64,000 nt of DNA from Azospirillum thiophilum (GCF_001305595.1 NZ_CP012404.1:558001-622000), one strand, 5' to 3'. Positions 8,294-16,738 are shown, counted from the stretch's first letter. The notes: generated by a model from the sequence alone, not told the origin. Program-made: numbers and translations.

Positions 8294-9474
8294 GGGGCAT
8301 TCGGAACGGAGAAAGGCGCGTTCCCCACGATCCGTCCCTGGCGGTCGGTGATCAGAACCTCGACATCCACCGGCGCGCCCTCCAGCATCTCCAGCGCCGC
8401 ACGTTGCGCCAGCGCCGCCACATGGTCGGCAAGCGGCAGGCCGGCAGCCTCGGCCATGCCCAGAACCTGAGCCGCGGTGTTGGCGCCGCGCGCCTGCCCG
8501 GCCAGCTCCGGCCCGGCGCCCAGTTCGGCCAGCCGGTCGGCCAGCCAGTCGAGATCGACGCTGTTGCGTTTGGAATGCAGATCCATCAGCCCGCGCGCCA
8601 GCTTGCCGAACTTGGCGAAGCCGCCGCACAGGGTCAGGCGCGGGATCGGCTGGCGGCGCAGGTATTTCAGCGTGCCGCCGGCGAAATCGCCCATGTCGAT
8701 CAGCGCCTGTTCGGCAAAGCCGTAGCGCGCCGTCACCGCCTTTTCCGACAGATCGCCGGTGCAGGCCGCGACATGGGTCAGGCCGGCGGCCCGCGCCACG
8801 TCGATGCCGCGCTGGATCGACGCGATCCAGGCCGCGCAGGAATAGGGCACGACGATTCCGGTCGTCCCCAGGATCGACAGGCCGCCGAGGATGCCGAGCC
8901 GGCCGTTCATGGTGCGCCGGGCCAGCAGCTCGCCATTCTCCACCCCGACCTCGACCACCAGGTCGGCCGGCCGGCCGGCCCTGGCCGCCGCCTCCCCCAC
9001 CGCCTCGGCGATCATGGTGCGCGGCACCGGGTTGATGGCGGGCTCGCCCACCGGCAGCGGCAGGCCGGGCAGGGTCACGGTGCCGACGCCGGGACCGGCG
9101 CGGAAGGTGACGCCGCTGCCGGGCGGGCCGTGCCAGACCCGCGCCCGCACCAGCGCGCCATGGGTCACGTCGGGATCGTCGCCGGCATCCTTGACCACGC
9201 CGGCCGCAGCCCAGGGGCCGTCCGCCCCCTCCCCCCGCTCCGTCACCGCCAGTGCGAAGGCCGGGGTCTGGCCGCCGGGCAGGGTGACGGCGACCGGATC
9301 GGGAAACTCCCCGCCGAACAGGGCTTCCGCCGCCGCGCGTGCCGCGGCGGTCGCACAGGTTCCCGTCGTCCAGCCGCGGCGCAAGGGTGTAGCATGCTCC
9401 GGCGTGCCGTCGCCGCCGTCCGCCTTCCCGCTTTCCAGCCCCGAGTCCGCGTTCATGTCGTTTGAGTCGTCCAT
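8272..9474 (-). CDS. cbiD: Precorrin-5 C1-methyltransferase / deacetylase, CbiD type
   Basis: CbiD performs C-1 methylation with loss of the C-20/acetyl unit in the anaerobic pathway. In an aerobic cluster without cobF it probably supplies the CobF step. The product is about 400 residues. Family motifs are the N-terminal LRRGWTTGTCATAAARAA, the glycine-rich GGLSILGTTGIVVPYS and the downstream CGGFAKFGKLARGLMDLHS. Two starts are possible: ATG 9474 (MDDSNDM...) or ATG 9456, which shares bases with the cobA ATG at 9455. Either way the 5' ends of the two divergent genes overlap. The reverse orientation inside an otherwise forward run parallels cobK. Confidence 0.92.
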   Translation of the reverse strand: MDDSNDMNADSGLESGKADGGDGTPEHATPLRRGWTTGTCATAAARAAAEALFGGEFPDPVAVTLPGGQTPAFALAVTERGEGADGPWAAAGVVKDAGDDPDVTHGALVRARVWHGPPGSGVTFRAGPGVGTVTLPGLPLPVGEPAINPVPRTMIAEAVGEAAARAGRPADLVVEVGVENGELLARRTMNGRLGILGGLSILGTTGIVVPYSCAAWIASIQRGIDVARAAGLTHVAACTGDLSEKAVTARYGFAEQALIDMGDFAGGTLKYLRRQPIPRLTLCGGFAKFGKLARGLMDLHSKRNSVDLDWLADRLAELGAGPELAGQARGANTAAQVLGMAEAAGLPLADHVAALAQRAALEMLEGAPVDVEVLITDRQGRIVGNAPFSVPNAPHSPSPR

Positions 9475-10255
9475 TCCCGAAAGCGTCCAGGTCCCCTTCG
9501 CCCCCGGCAGCGTCTGGCTGGCCGGCGCCGGTCCCGGCGATCCCGGCCTGCTGACCCTGCTGGCGCTGCAAGGTCTAAGGCAAGCCGACGTCATCGTCCA
9601 TGACGCGCTGGTCGGCCCACGGATCATGGCGCTCGCCAACCCGGCGGCAAGGCTGGAATTCGCCGGCAAGCGCGGCGGCCGTCCCTCCGCCCACCAGGAC
9701 GACATCACCAGCCGCCTGATCGAGCTGGCGCAGGAGGGCCACCGGGTGCTGCGGCTGAAGGGCGGCGACCCCTTCGTCTTCGGCCGCGGCGGCGAGGAGG
9801 CCCAGGCGCTGGCCGCCCACGGCATCCCCTTCCGCATCGTCCCTGGCATCACCTCGGGCCTCGCCGGCCCGGCCTATGCCGGCATTCCGGCGACCCATCG
9901 CGACACCAACCAGGCGGTGATCCTGGCGACCGGCCATTCGCTGGGCGGCGGGCCGGATTGGCGGACTCTGGCCGCCACCAGGGTGCCGCTGATCCTCTAT
10001 ATGGGATGGAAGGCGCTGCCGACCATCGCCGCGGAGCTGATGGCCGGCGGGCTTGCCGCCGACACCCCCGTCGGGGTGGTGACCGAGGCGACGACCCCCA
10101 ACCAGAAGAGCCTTGTCACCAGCCTCGGCACCTGCGTCGCCGATCTGGCGGCGAGCGGGCTGGAGCCGCCCGCCATCATCGTGATCGGCGAGATGGTGCG
10201 GCTGCGCCCGGCGCTGGACTGGCTGCCGGCACAGGCGGCGCTCGTTCATGGCTGA
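9455..10255 (+). CDS. cobA: Uroporphyrinogen-III C-methyltransferase CobA
   Basis: CobA methylates uroporphyrinogen III at C-2 and C-7 to make precorrin-2, the entry to corrin synthesis. The 266-residue product has the SUMT motifs WLAGAGPGDPGLLTLLAL, LRLKGGDPFVFGRGGEEA and VPGITSGLAGPAYAGIP followed by THRDTNQ. It lacks the siroheme-type dehydrogenase/ferrochelatase half of CysG, so it is the dedicated cobalamin form. The start at 9455 uses the CATG palindrome shared with cbiD. The 3' end overlaps cobB by a few bases. Confidence 0.95.
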   Translation: MSFESSIPESVQVPFAPGSVWLAGAGPGDPGLLTLLALQGLRQADVIVHDALVGPRIMALANPAARLEFAGKRGGRPSAHQDDITSRLIELAQEGHRVLRLKGGDPFVFGRGGEEAQALAAHGIPFRIVPGITSGLAGPAYAGIPATHRDTNQAVILATGHSLGGGPDWRTLAATRVPLILYMGWKALPTIAAELMAGGLAADTPVGVVTEATTPNQKSLVTSLGTCVADLAASGLEPPAIIVIGEMVRLRPALDWLPAQAALVHG

Positions 10256-11600
10256 TGGGCCCATGGCTGAAGGAGCGATGGCCAGAGGCCTGATCGTCGC
10301 CGCCCCGGCGTCGGGCACCGGCAAGACGACGCTGACGCTCGGGCTGCTGGCGGCCCTGCGCGCCCGCGGCGTCGCCGTCGGCGCGGTGAAATCGGGGCCG
10401 GACTACATCGACCCGGCCTTCCACCGCGCTGCCACCGGCCGGCCGAGCGTCAATCTCGACACCTGGGCGATGGGCCCCGATTTGCTGGACGGGCTGGCCG
10501 CCCGCGCCTCCGAGGGCGCCGATCTGCTGGTGTGCGAGGCGCTGATGGGGCTGTTCGACGGGGTCGCCGGCATCGGCGCCACCGGCACCGGCTCGACGGC
10601 GGAGATCGCGGCGCGCACCGGCTGGCCGGTCCTGCTGGTGGTGAACGCCAAGGGCCAGTCGCAGTCGGCGGCGGCATTGGTGAAGGGCTTCGCCACCTAC
10701 CGCGACGACGTGACCATCGGCGGCGTCGTGCTGAACAATGTCGGCAGCCCGCGCCACACCGCGCTGGCCGGCTCCGCCATCGAGGCGCTGGGCATCCCGC
10801 TGCTGGGCGCCCTGCCCCGCGCGCCGGACCTGACCCTGCCCGAACGCCATCTCGGCCTCGTCCAGGCCGACGAGACCGAGGGGCTGGCCGGCCGGCTGGC
10901 CGCGCTGGGCCGCTTCGTCGCCGAGCATGTCGACCTCGACCGCGTCGCCGCGCTCGCCCGCCCGTCGCAGGCCGGACCCGGCAGCGACGCCCCGGCGCTG
11001 GCGCCGCTCGGCCAGCGGGTCGCCATCGCCCGCGATGCCGCCTTCACCTTCGTCTATCCGCACCTGATGGAGGGCTGGCGCGCCGCCGGGGCGGAGCTGC
11101 GCTTCTTCTCGCCGCTGGCGGACGAGCCGCCCCCGGAGGACTCGGACGCCGTCTATCTGCCCGGCGGCTATCCGGAACTGCATGCCGGCCGCCTCGCCGC
11201 CAACGGGCGCTTCCGCGAAGCCTTGCGCGCCGCGGCGGAGCGGATGCCGGTCTATGGCGAATGCGGCGGCTACATGGTGATGGGCGAGACGCTGGAGGAT
11301 GCCGACGGCGTCACCCACCCGATGACCGGCCTGCTGGGCGTGCGCACCTCCTTCGCCAGGCGGCGGCTGCATCTGGGCTATCGCCGCGCCGAGCTGACGG
11401 CCGACGGGCCGCTGGGACCGGCCGGCACGCCGCTGATGGGGCACGAGTTCCATTACGCCTCGACGCTCGCGCGCGGCGGCGACGCGCCGCTGCTGACGGC
11501 GAAGACCGCCGACGGCAGCGAGTTGGGCGGGCTGGGCGGCCGGCGCGGGCTGGCGCTGGGATCCTTCGTCCACCTGATCGCGAGAGGGGTGAAATCATGA
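10248..11600 (+). CDS. cobB: Hydrogenobyrinic acid a,c-diamide synthase CobB
   Basis: CobB amidates the a and c carboxyls of hydrogenobyrinic acid using glutamine and ATP, giving the substrate for CobNST. The roughly 450-residue protein has an N-terminal P-loop domain (APASGTGKTTLTLGLL, then VGAVKSGPDYIDPAFH) and a C-terminal class I glutamine amidotransferase-like domain with the nucleophile cysteine in VYGECGGYMVMGE and the histidine in LMGHEFHYAS. Three in-frame ATGs lie at 10248, 10263 and 10278; the last follows AAGGAG but with very short spacing, so the exact start is uncertain. The stop overlaps the bluB start (ATGA). Confidence 0.94.
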   Translation: MADGPMAEGAMARGLIVAAPASGTGKTTLTLGLLAALRARGVAVGAVKSGPDYIDPAFHRAATGRPSVNLDTWAMGPDLLDGLAARASEGADLLVCEALMGLFDGVAGIGATGTGSTAEIAARTGWPVLLVVNAKGQSQSAAALVKGFATYRDDVTIGGVVLNNVGSPRHTALAGSAIEALGIPLLGALPRAPDLTLPERHLGLVQADETEGLAGRLAALGRFVAEHVDLDRVAALARPSQAGPGSDAPALAPLGQRVAIARDAAFTFVYPHLMEGWRAAGAELRFFSPLADEPPPEDSDAVYLPGGYPELHAGRLAANGRFREALRAAAERMPVYGECGGYMVMGETLEDADGVTHPMTGLLGVRTSFARRRLHLGYRRAELTADGPLGPAGTPLMGHEFHYASTLARGGDAPLLTAKTADGSELGGLGGRRGLALGSFVHLIARGVKS

Positions 11601-12265
11601 GTGAAGGTAAGGACGACGCCTTCACCGCTCCCGAGCGCGAGGCGCTCTACAAGGCGATCTTCTCCCGCCGCGACGTCCGCGGGCAGTTCCGGCCCGACCC
11701 GGTGCCCGGTGACGTGCTTGACCGCATCCTGCTGGCCGCCCACCATGCGCCGTCGGTCGGCTTCATGCAGCCCTGGAACTTCATCGTCGTCACCGATCCC
11801 GCCGTGAAGGCCCGCATCCATGCCGATTTCACCCGGGCCAGCGAGGAAGCGGCGGCGATGTTCGAGGGCGAGCGGCGCAGCCTCTACAGCCGCCTGAAGC
11901 TGGAAGGCATCCGCGAGGCGCCGGTCAATCTCTGCATCACCTGCGACCGCGAGCGCAGCGGCCCGGTGGTGCTGGGCCGCACCCACATGCCGGCGATGGA
12001 TCTCTACAGCTGCGTCTGCGCGGTGCAGAATCTGTGGCTGGCGGCACGGGCCGAAGGGCTGGGGGTCGGCTGGGTCAGCATCCTGCACGAGGACGCGTTG
12101 AAAGAGGCGCTGGGGATTCCCGAGCGCATCGTGCCGATCGCCTATCTCTGCATCGGGCACGTCACCCATTTCGAGACGGCGCCGGAGCTGGAAAGCAAAG
12201 GCTGGCGCCGGCGCCTGCCGCTGGAGGAGCTGGTGTTCCGCGACCGGTGGGGGGCAGACAGGTGA
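11597..12265 (+). CDS. bluB: 5,6-dimethylbenzimidazole synthase BluB
   Basis: BluB breaks down reduced FMN in the presence of oxygen to make 5,6-dimethylbenzimidazole, the lower ligand of cobalamin. It belongs to the nitroreductase-like flavoprotein fold. The 222-residue product shows the FMN-binding RRDVRGQFRPDPV segment near the N-terminus, the LLAAHHAPSVGFMQPWNF block and GVGWVSILHEDALKEALGIP near the C-terminus, all characteristic of BluB. The ATG overlaps the cobB stop by four bases. It confirms the aerobic nature of the pathway here. Confidence 0.94.
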   Translation: MSEGKDDAFTAPEREALYKAIFSRRDVRGQFRPDPVPGDVLDRILLAAHHAPSVGFMQPWNFIVVTDPAVKARIHADFTRASEEAAAMFEGERRSLYSRLKLEGIREAPVNLCITCDRERSGPVVLGRTHMPAMDLYSCVCAVQNLWLAARAEGLGVGWVSILHEDALKEALGIPERIVPIAYLCIGHVTHFETAPELESKGWRRRLPLEELVFRDRWGADR

Positions 12266-12323
12266 CTGCCGGCCACGCCCGCATCCACATCCTCATTCAT
12301 CGGCTTCAGCGGAGAACGAGACC

Positions 12324-13013
12324 ATGACCGCGGATATCCTCCCTGGCCCCGACCTGTTCGACCGGCTCGTCGCCGAAGCGCGGCCGGACTGGGCGGCCTA
12401 TGTCGACCACGCCTTCGTGCGCGGGATGGGCGACGGCACCCTGCCGCAAGAGTGCTTCCGCCATTATCTGGTCCAGGATTACCTGTTCCTGATCCATTTC
12501 GCCCGCGCCTACGCGCTCGCCATCTACAAGGGGCGCGACCTGCGCGAGATGCGTTCGGCGCTCGGCGGGCTGAAGGCGATCCTGGACGTCGAGATGGATC
12601 TGCATGTCGGCTTGTGCGCCGGCTGGGGACTGTCGGCCGCCGAGCTGGAGCAGGCGGCGGAGGCCAAGGCGACGATGGCCTACACCCGCTATGTGCTGGA
12701 AACCGGGCTGCGCGGCGACCTGCTGGATCTGCATGTGGCGCTCAGCCCCTGCGTCATCGGCTATGCCGAGATCGGCCGCAGGCTGGCCGCACTGCCGGGC
12801 GCCCTGGACGAGAGCAACCCTTATCGCGTGTGGATCGCCGAATATGCCGGCGACACCTATCAGGAGGTGGCGCGGGCGGCGCGCGAGACTCTCGACCGAC
12901 TGGCGGCCGACGGGATGACGCCGGCACGCTTCCCCAAGCTGTTGACGGTCTTCCGGCAGGCCTGCCGGCTGGAGGCGGATTTCTGGGAGATGGGAACGAC
13001 GCTGGCGGGCTGA
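12324..13013 (+). CDS. tenA: TenA-family aminohydrolase
   Basis: TenA proteins hydrolyse aminopyrimidine breakdown products of thiamine so that the pyrimidine can be salvaged; some members have other, unproven roles. The 229-residue helical protein has the TenA signatures FVRGMGDGTLP, FRHYLVQDYLFLIHFARAYA and SPCVIGYAEIG; the cysteine in the last is the family's catalytic residue. It starts 58 bases after bluB on the same strand, so it may share its transcript, although no functional link between TenA and cobalamin is established. No TPP riboswitch is visible in the short gap. The alternative is a TenA-like protein with an unknown substrate. Confidence 0.87.
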   Translation: MTADILPGPDLFDRLVAEARPDWAAYVDHAFVRGMGDGTLPQECFRHYLVQDYLFLIHFARAYALAIYKGRDLREMRSALGGLKAILDVEMDLHVGLCAGWGLSAAELEQAAEAKATMAYTRYVLETGLRGDLLDLHVALSPCVIGYAEIGRRLAALPGALDESNPYRVWIAEYAGDTYQEVARAARETLDRLAADGMTPARFPKLLTVFRQACRLEADFWEMGTTLAG

Positions 13014-13032
13014 GGCAGGACGGGCTGAAGCG

Positions 13033-13072
13033 GGGGCGGGCTGAGGCGGGAGCCCCCGCCCCGGCCCTTTTC
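13033..13072. terminator. Terminator hairpin between convergent tenA and mntP
   Basis: GGGGCGGG at 13033-13040 pairs with CCCGCCCC at 13055-13062, followed on the forward strand by CCCTTTTCT. It lies in the 62-base gap between tenA and the oppositely oriented mntP, so it could stop transcription from both sides. The loop is 14 bases, somewhat long. Confidence 0.5.
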
Positions 13073-13075
13073 TAC

Positions 13076-13654
13076 TCACCCCAGCGTGTGTTCCAGCAGG
13101 ATCTTCGCCCCCAGCCCGATCAGCACGACGCCGCCGGCCATTTCCGCCCAGCGGCCGAGATGGCTGCCGGCGGCACGGCCGATTAGGACGCCGCCGAAGG
13201 CGACGGCGAAGGTCACCGCGCCGATCAGGGCCGAGGTCGTCACCATGTCGACATCGACCATCGCAAGGCCGGCGCCGACCGCGGCGGCGTCGATGCTGGT
13301 GGCGATGGCGGTGGTCAGCAGCGCCAGCCACTCGGACCGCGCACTCTTCACCGGCCTGCAATCATCCTCCGCCCCGTCGTCGCTGTTCATGACGGCGTTG
13401 CGCAGCATGGCGCCGCCGACCGCCAGCAGCAGGCCGAAGGCGATCCAGTGGTCGACCGACTCGACCAGGCTGGCGAAGGCGATGCCGATGCCCCAGCCGA
13501 CCAGCGGCATGGCGAACTGGCAGATGCCGAAGGCGGCACCGACGCGCATCGCCTCGGGCAGGCCGGACCGGCGCGAGCAGGCGCCACGGCCGAGCGCCGC
13601 GGCGAAGGAATCCATCGAGAGACTGAAGGCGAGAGCGAGGGACGTGGCGATCAT
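13076..13654 (-). CDS. mntP: Manganese efflux pump MntP
   Basis: MntP is a small inner-membrane exporter that removes excess Mn(II). The 192-residue product has six predicted hydrophobic segments and the family's repeated acidic motifs: LAFSLSMDSFAAALGRG in the first helix and ATSIDAAAVGAGLA in the fourth, both containing the conserved aspartates. The chosen ATG at 13654 starts directly with the first membrane helix; the longer open frame upstream runs through the leader RNA. A yybP-ykoY manganese riboswitch lies in the leader, which supports both the start choice and the substrate. Confidence 0.93.
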   Translation of the reverse strand: MIATSLALAFSLSMDSFAAALGRGACSRRSGLPEAMRVGAAFGICQFAMPLVGWGIGIAFASLVESVDHWIAFGLLLAVGGAMLRNAVMNSDDGAEDDCRPVKSARSEWLALLTTAIATSIDAAAVGAGLAMVDVDMVTTSALIGAVTFAVAFGGVLIGRAAGSHLGRWAEMAGGVVLIGLGAKILLEHTLG

Positions 13655-13721
13655 GGCTATTCCCGGGCCAGACAACGCAGTGGAATCGGACGGACCCCGG
13701 CTGGCCGCGGAGATGCCCGAT

Positions 13722-13856
13722 CCACTGGTCTCGCCGGGTCGGCCCAATGGCCGCCGTGCGCGCCATGGCGGAAACGGCCGAAGGCCGGAACCGTCCAAGT
13801 CTGTTGACGCGAACCCCACCGGATCTGCTCGCCGGCGGGTGGCTACTCCCCAATGA
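13722..13856 (-). promoter_or_regulatory. yybP-ykoY manganese riboswitch in the mntP leader
   Basis: Read on the reverse strand, the leader contains the conserved pieces of this aptamer in order: GGGGAGTAGCC (about 13851-13841), GCGTCAACAGACT (about 13810-13798) and, after a variable hairpin, GGCGAGACC (13735-13727). These are the L1 and L3 loop motifs that bind Mn2+ and Mg2+. The element ends about 70 bases before the mntP ATG. Known members switch on mntP-type exporters when manganese is high. The exact ends and the expression platform were not folded by program. Confidence 0.87.
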
Positions 13857-13889
13857 CGGAGGAAGTCCTACAGGCGCTGGGGGCTTCGG

Positions 13890-15248
13890 TCAAGCACACG
13901 TTTGCCGCAGGTGCGAGTTGCGGCCGCGCAGGTAGGTGGCGGCGACGGAACGGTCGTCGCCCAACGTCACCTGGATGAACAGTTCCTCCTCCAGGTCGCC
14001 CTCCACCGTCTTCATGCGATGTCGCATAGCCGGCGTCGCCGCCGGGTCGAGCACGACGAGGTCGGCCCAGCAGCCGGGCTCCAGGCTGCCGATCTCGCCG
14101 GCCATTCCCAGCGCCTCGGCATTGCCGCGGGTCATCCAGTACAGCGCCGCCAGCGCCGGCAGGTTGCGGCCTTGCAGCTGCAGCACCTTGTAGCCCTCCG
14201 CCGCGGTGCGCAGCATGGAATAGCTGGTGCCGCCGCCGACATCGGTGGCGATGGCGGTGCGCACCGGCCGTTCCGGCTTCGACAGGGCGTCGAGATCGAA
14301 CAGGCCGCTGCCGATGAACAGGTTGCTGGTCGGGCAGAAGACGGCGACCGACCCGCTCTGGTGCAGCCGGATCATCTCCGCCTCGGACAGATGGATGCAG
14401 TGGCCGAACAGCGAGGTCGGCCCCAGCAGCCCGAAGCGGTCGTACACGTCGGTATAGTCGCGGGCACCGGGGAACAGGCGGCGCACCGTCGCGATCTCCT
14501 CGGTGTTCTCCGACAGGTGGGTCTGCATGTGGACGCCGGGATGCTCGCGCAGCAGCGCGCCAGCCGCCTCCAGCTGCGCCTCAGTCGAGGTGATGGCGAA
14601 GCGCGGGGTGACGGCGTAGCGCTGCCGGCCGCGCCCATGCCAGCGGGCGATGAGATCCTTGCTGTCGCGGTAGCCGCTTTCCGCCGTATCGGTCAGGACG
14701 GCCGGGGCGTGGCGGTCCATCATCACCTTGCCGGCGATCAGCCCGGCGCCGCGCGCCTCGGCCTCCGCGAACAGGGCGTCGACCGACTGCGGGTGAACCG
14801 AGCCGTAGACCACCGCGGTCGTCGTGCCGTTGCGCAGCAGCTCGTCCATGAAGAAGGCGGCATTGGCGGCGGCGTGGGCCGGGTCGGCGAATTTCTGCTC
14901 CTCGATGAAGGTGTATTTTTCCAGCCAGTCCAGCAGCTGCGCCCCGTAGGAGGCGATGACCTGGGTCTGCGGGAAATGGATGTGGGTGTCGATGAAGCCC
15001 GGCAGCACCAGCCGGCCGCGATGGTCGTCGACCGTGACGCCGTCCGGCACCTGGCCGCGCAGCGCGGCCCAGTCCCCCACCGCGGCGATGCGGCCATCGA
15101 CCCCGACCAGCAGCAGCCCGTCCTCGTGATGGCGCAGGGCATCGAGGTTGCCCGGCCCCACGGGCGCGCGGTGGAAGCTGAGCAGGCGTCCGCGGATGGC
15201 GGCGGATACGGGGGCGGCAGATGGAGAGGCGGCGGGCTGGTCGGTCAT
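13890..15248 (-). CDS. guaD: Guanine deaminase
   Basis: This amidohydrolase converts guanine to xanthine and ammonia. The 452-residue product has the metal-binding motifs of the family: LPGFIDTHIHFPQ (HxH), VHMQTHLSEN, LFGHCIHLSEAEM and the IATDVGGGTSYS aspartate. The length and the FPQTQVIASYGAQLLDWL segment after HxH distinguish guanine deaminase from other amidohydrolases. It lies 36 bases downstream of puuD on the same strand, so the two probably form a purine-degradation operon (guanine to xanthine, urate to 5-hydroxyisourate). mntP and its riboswitch follow on the same strand after only about 30 bases. Confidence 0.93.
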   Translation of the reverse strand: MTDQPAASPSAAPVSAAIRGRLLSFHRAPVGPGNLDALRHHEDGLLLVGVDGRIAAVGDWAALRGQVPDGVTVDDHRGRLVLPGFIDTHIHFPQTQVIASYGAQLLDWLEKYTFIEEQKFADPAHAAANAAFFMDELLRNGTTTAVVYGSVHPQSVDALFAEAEARGAGLIAGKVMMDRHAPAVLTDTAESGYRDSKDLIARWHGRGRQRYAVTPRFAITSTEAQLEAAGALLREHPGVHMQTHLSENTEEIATVRRLFPGARDYTDVYDRFGLLGPTSLFGHCIHLSEAEMIRLHQSGSVAVFCPTSNLFIGSGLFDLDALSKPERPVRTAIATDVGGGTSYSMLRTAAEGYKVLQLQGRNLPALAALYWMTRGNAEALGMAGEIGSLEPGCWADLVVLDPAATPAMRHRMKTVEGDLEEELFIQVTLGDDRSVAATYLRGRNSHLRQTCA

Positions 15249-15284
15249 GGGGATCCGGTTCGATGACGTCGATAAGAGGGAGGG

Positions 15285-16475
15285 TTACTTGATGTCGCCC
15301 GACCACGCAGCCAACACCGCACGTTCCTGCGGCGTGATGCCGGTGATGTTGGCGGGCGGCATGGCGTTGCTGAATCCGGCCTGCAGGCGGATCTCTCCGG
15401 CATGGCGGCGGATGCCGTCGCCCTCCAGCACGACGCCGCGCGGCGGGGTGGCGATGCCCTCCCACACCGGTTGGGCGGCATGGCACATGCTGCAACGGGT
15501 GGAGACGATCTCCTCCACCTGAGCGAAACCGACCTTGGCCGGCAGCGCGGCGCTGTCGCCGCCGCTCCCCGCCGGGCCCAGGGTGCTGAGCCAGACGCAG
15601 GCGAGCATGCCGGCGGCGGCGACGCCCCAGGTCCACCAGGGAGTCGGCTTGCCGGCATGGCGGCTGTTGAAGAAATGGCGGATCGCCGTGCCCACCACCA
15701 GCACCAGCGCCACCATCACCCAGTTGTAGCGGGTGGAGCTGACCAGCGGGTAATGGTTGGACAGCATCAGGAAGACGACCGGCAGGGTCAGGTAGTTGTT
15801 GTGCAGCGAGCGCTGCTTCGCTTTCTTGCCCAAGGACGGGTCCGGCGTCTCGCCGCGCAGCATGGCGGCCACCGTCCTGCGCTGGTTGGGGATGATCAGC
15901 ATGAAGACGTTGCAGGCCATCATGGTCGCCATCAGTGCGCCGACCTGCAGCATGGCGCCGCGTCCGCTGAAGATCCGGGTCATCGCCCAGGCGGTCGCCA
16001 CCAGCATGACGAAGCCGGCCAGCGCCAGCGCCCCGTCGTTGCGGCCGAGCGGTGACTTGCACATCAGGTCGTAGGCGACCCAGCCCGCCGCCAGCGCGCC
16101 GACGCTGATCGCCACCGCCTGCCAGTGGGTGAGCGCCAGCACGTCCTGGTCGATCAGGAACAGGTCGGCGCCGCGATAGTACAGCACGCACATCAGGAAG
16201 AAGCCGCTGAGCCAGGTGGCGTAGGATTCCCACTTGAACCAGGTGAGATCCTCGGGCAGCTGCGGCGGCGCGACCATGTATTTGGTCATGTGGTAGAAGC
16301 CGCCGCCATGGATCTGCCAGGCATCGCCCGCCGTGCCGGCTGGCGCCCCCGCCCGCCTGCGCAGCGAGGCGTCGAGATGGATGAAATAGAAGGACGATCC
16401 GATCCAGGCGATGGCGGTGATGACGTGCAGCCACCGCGCCAGGGCGTTGATCCATTCCCACAGGATGGGCTCCAT
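15285..16475 (-). CDS. puuD: Urate hydroxylase PuuD (membrane urate oxidase with cytochrome c domain)
   Basis: PuuD is a membrane-bound urate oxidase that passes electrons to a cytochrome c instead of making hydrogen peroxide. The product is 396 residues: an N-terminal membrane part with about eight hydrophobic helices (starting WLHVITAIAWIGSSFYFIHL) and a C-terminal cytochrome c domain with the heme motif CSMCH at about residue 320 and a downstream methionine in SNAMPPANI. The ATG at 16475 has AAGGAG about 9 bases upstream; the open frame continues further but adds a low-complexity leader without support. It heads the probable puuD-guaD operon. Confidence 0.9.
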   Translation of the reverse strand: MEPILWEWINALARWLHVITAIAWIGSSFYFIHLDASLRRRAGAPAGTAGDAWQIHGGGFYHMTKYMVAPPQLPEDLTWFKWESYATWLSGFFLMCVLYYRGADLFLIDQDVLALTHWQAVAISVGALAAGWVAYDLMCKSPLGRNDGALALAGFVMLVATAWAMTRIFSGRGAMLQVGALMATMMACNVFMLIIPNQRRTVAAMLRGETPDPSLGKKAKQRSLHNNYLTLPVVFLMLSNHYPLVSSTRYNWVMVALVLVVGTAIRHFFNSRHAGKPTPWWTWGVAAAGMLACVWLSTLGPAGSGGDSAALPAKVGFAQVEEIVSTRCSMCHAAQPVWEGIATPPRGVVLEGDGIRRHAGEIRLQAGFSNAMPPANITGITPQERAVLAAWSGDIK

Positions 16476-16694
16476 CACACGCACGCTCCTTCCGGTCAGG
16501 TCGATGACCTGACTGTAAGGCGATTGTGCGGGTGCGGAAAACCGCTCGTCCATCCCAACAGCTTCAAAAAATGACGAAAGATCGGGGGTACGGCCGGGGG
16601 GAACTCTGTCAGGGACCGGGCAGGAGACCTTTCGCCCCCGCACTGAAGCCGATGGACAGAGTGACGCAGCCAAGCTATATCAACCCCATCCAGG

Positions 16695-16710
16695 GTGAGT
16701 AAGCACTCAC
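16695..16710. promoter_or_regulatory. Palindromic operator, probably for the adjacent TetR regulator
   Basis: The perfect inverted repeat GTGAGTAAGCACTCAC lies 28 bases before the tetR ATG and about 220 bases upstream of the divergent puuD. TGAGTAAGCACTCACTTA resembles AcrR/CerR-type operators of RND pump repressors. Binding by the adjacent TetR protein is inferred. Confidence 0.6.
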
Positions 16711-16738
16711 TTATCACCAGCGAGTGTTCCACCCTCCG

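Noticed and set aside
1..13100. Cobalamin riboswitch for the cob cluster
   Set aside because: No B12-box-like leader was recognised in the few gaps of the cluster; if present, it must be upstream of the window.
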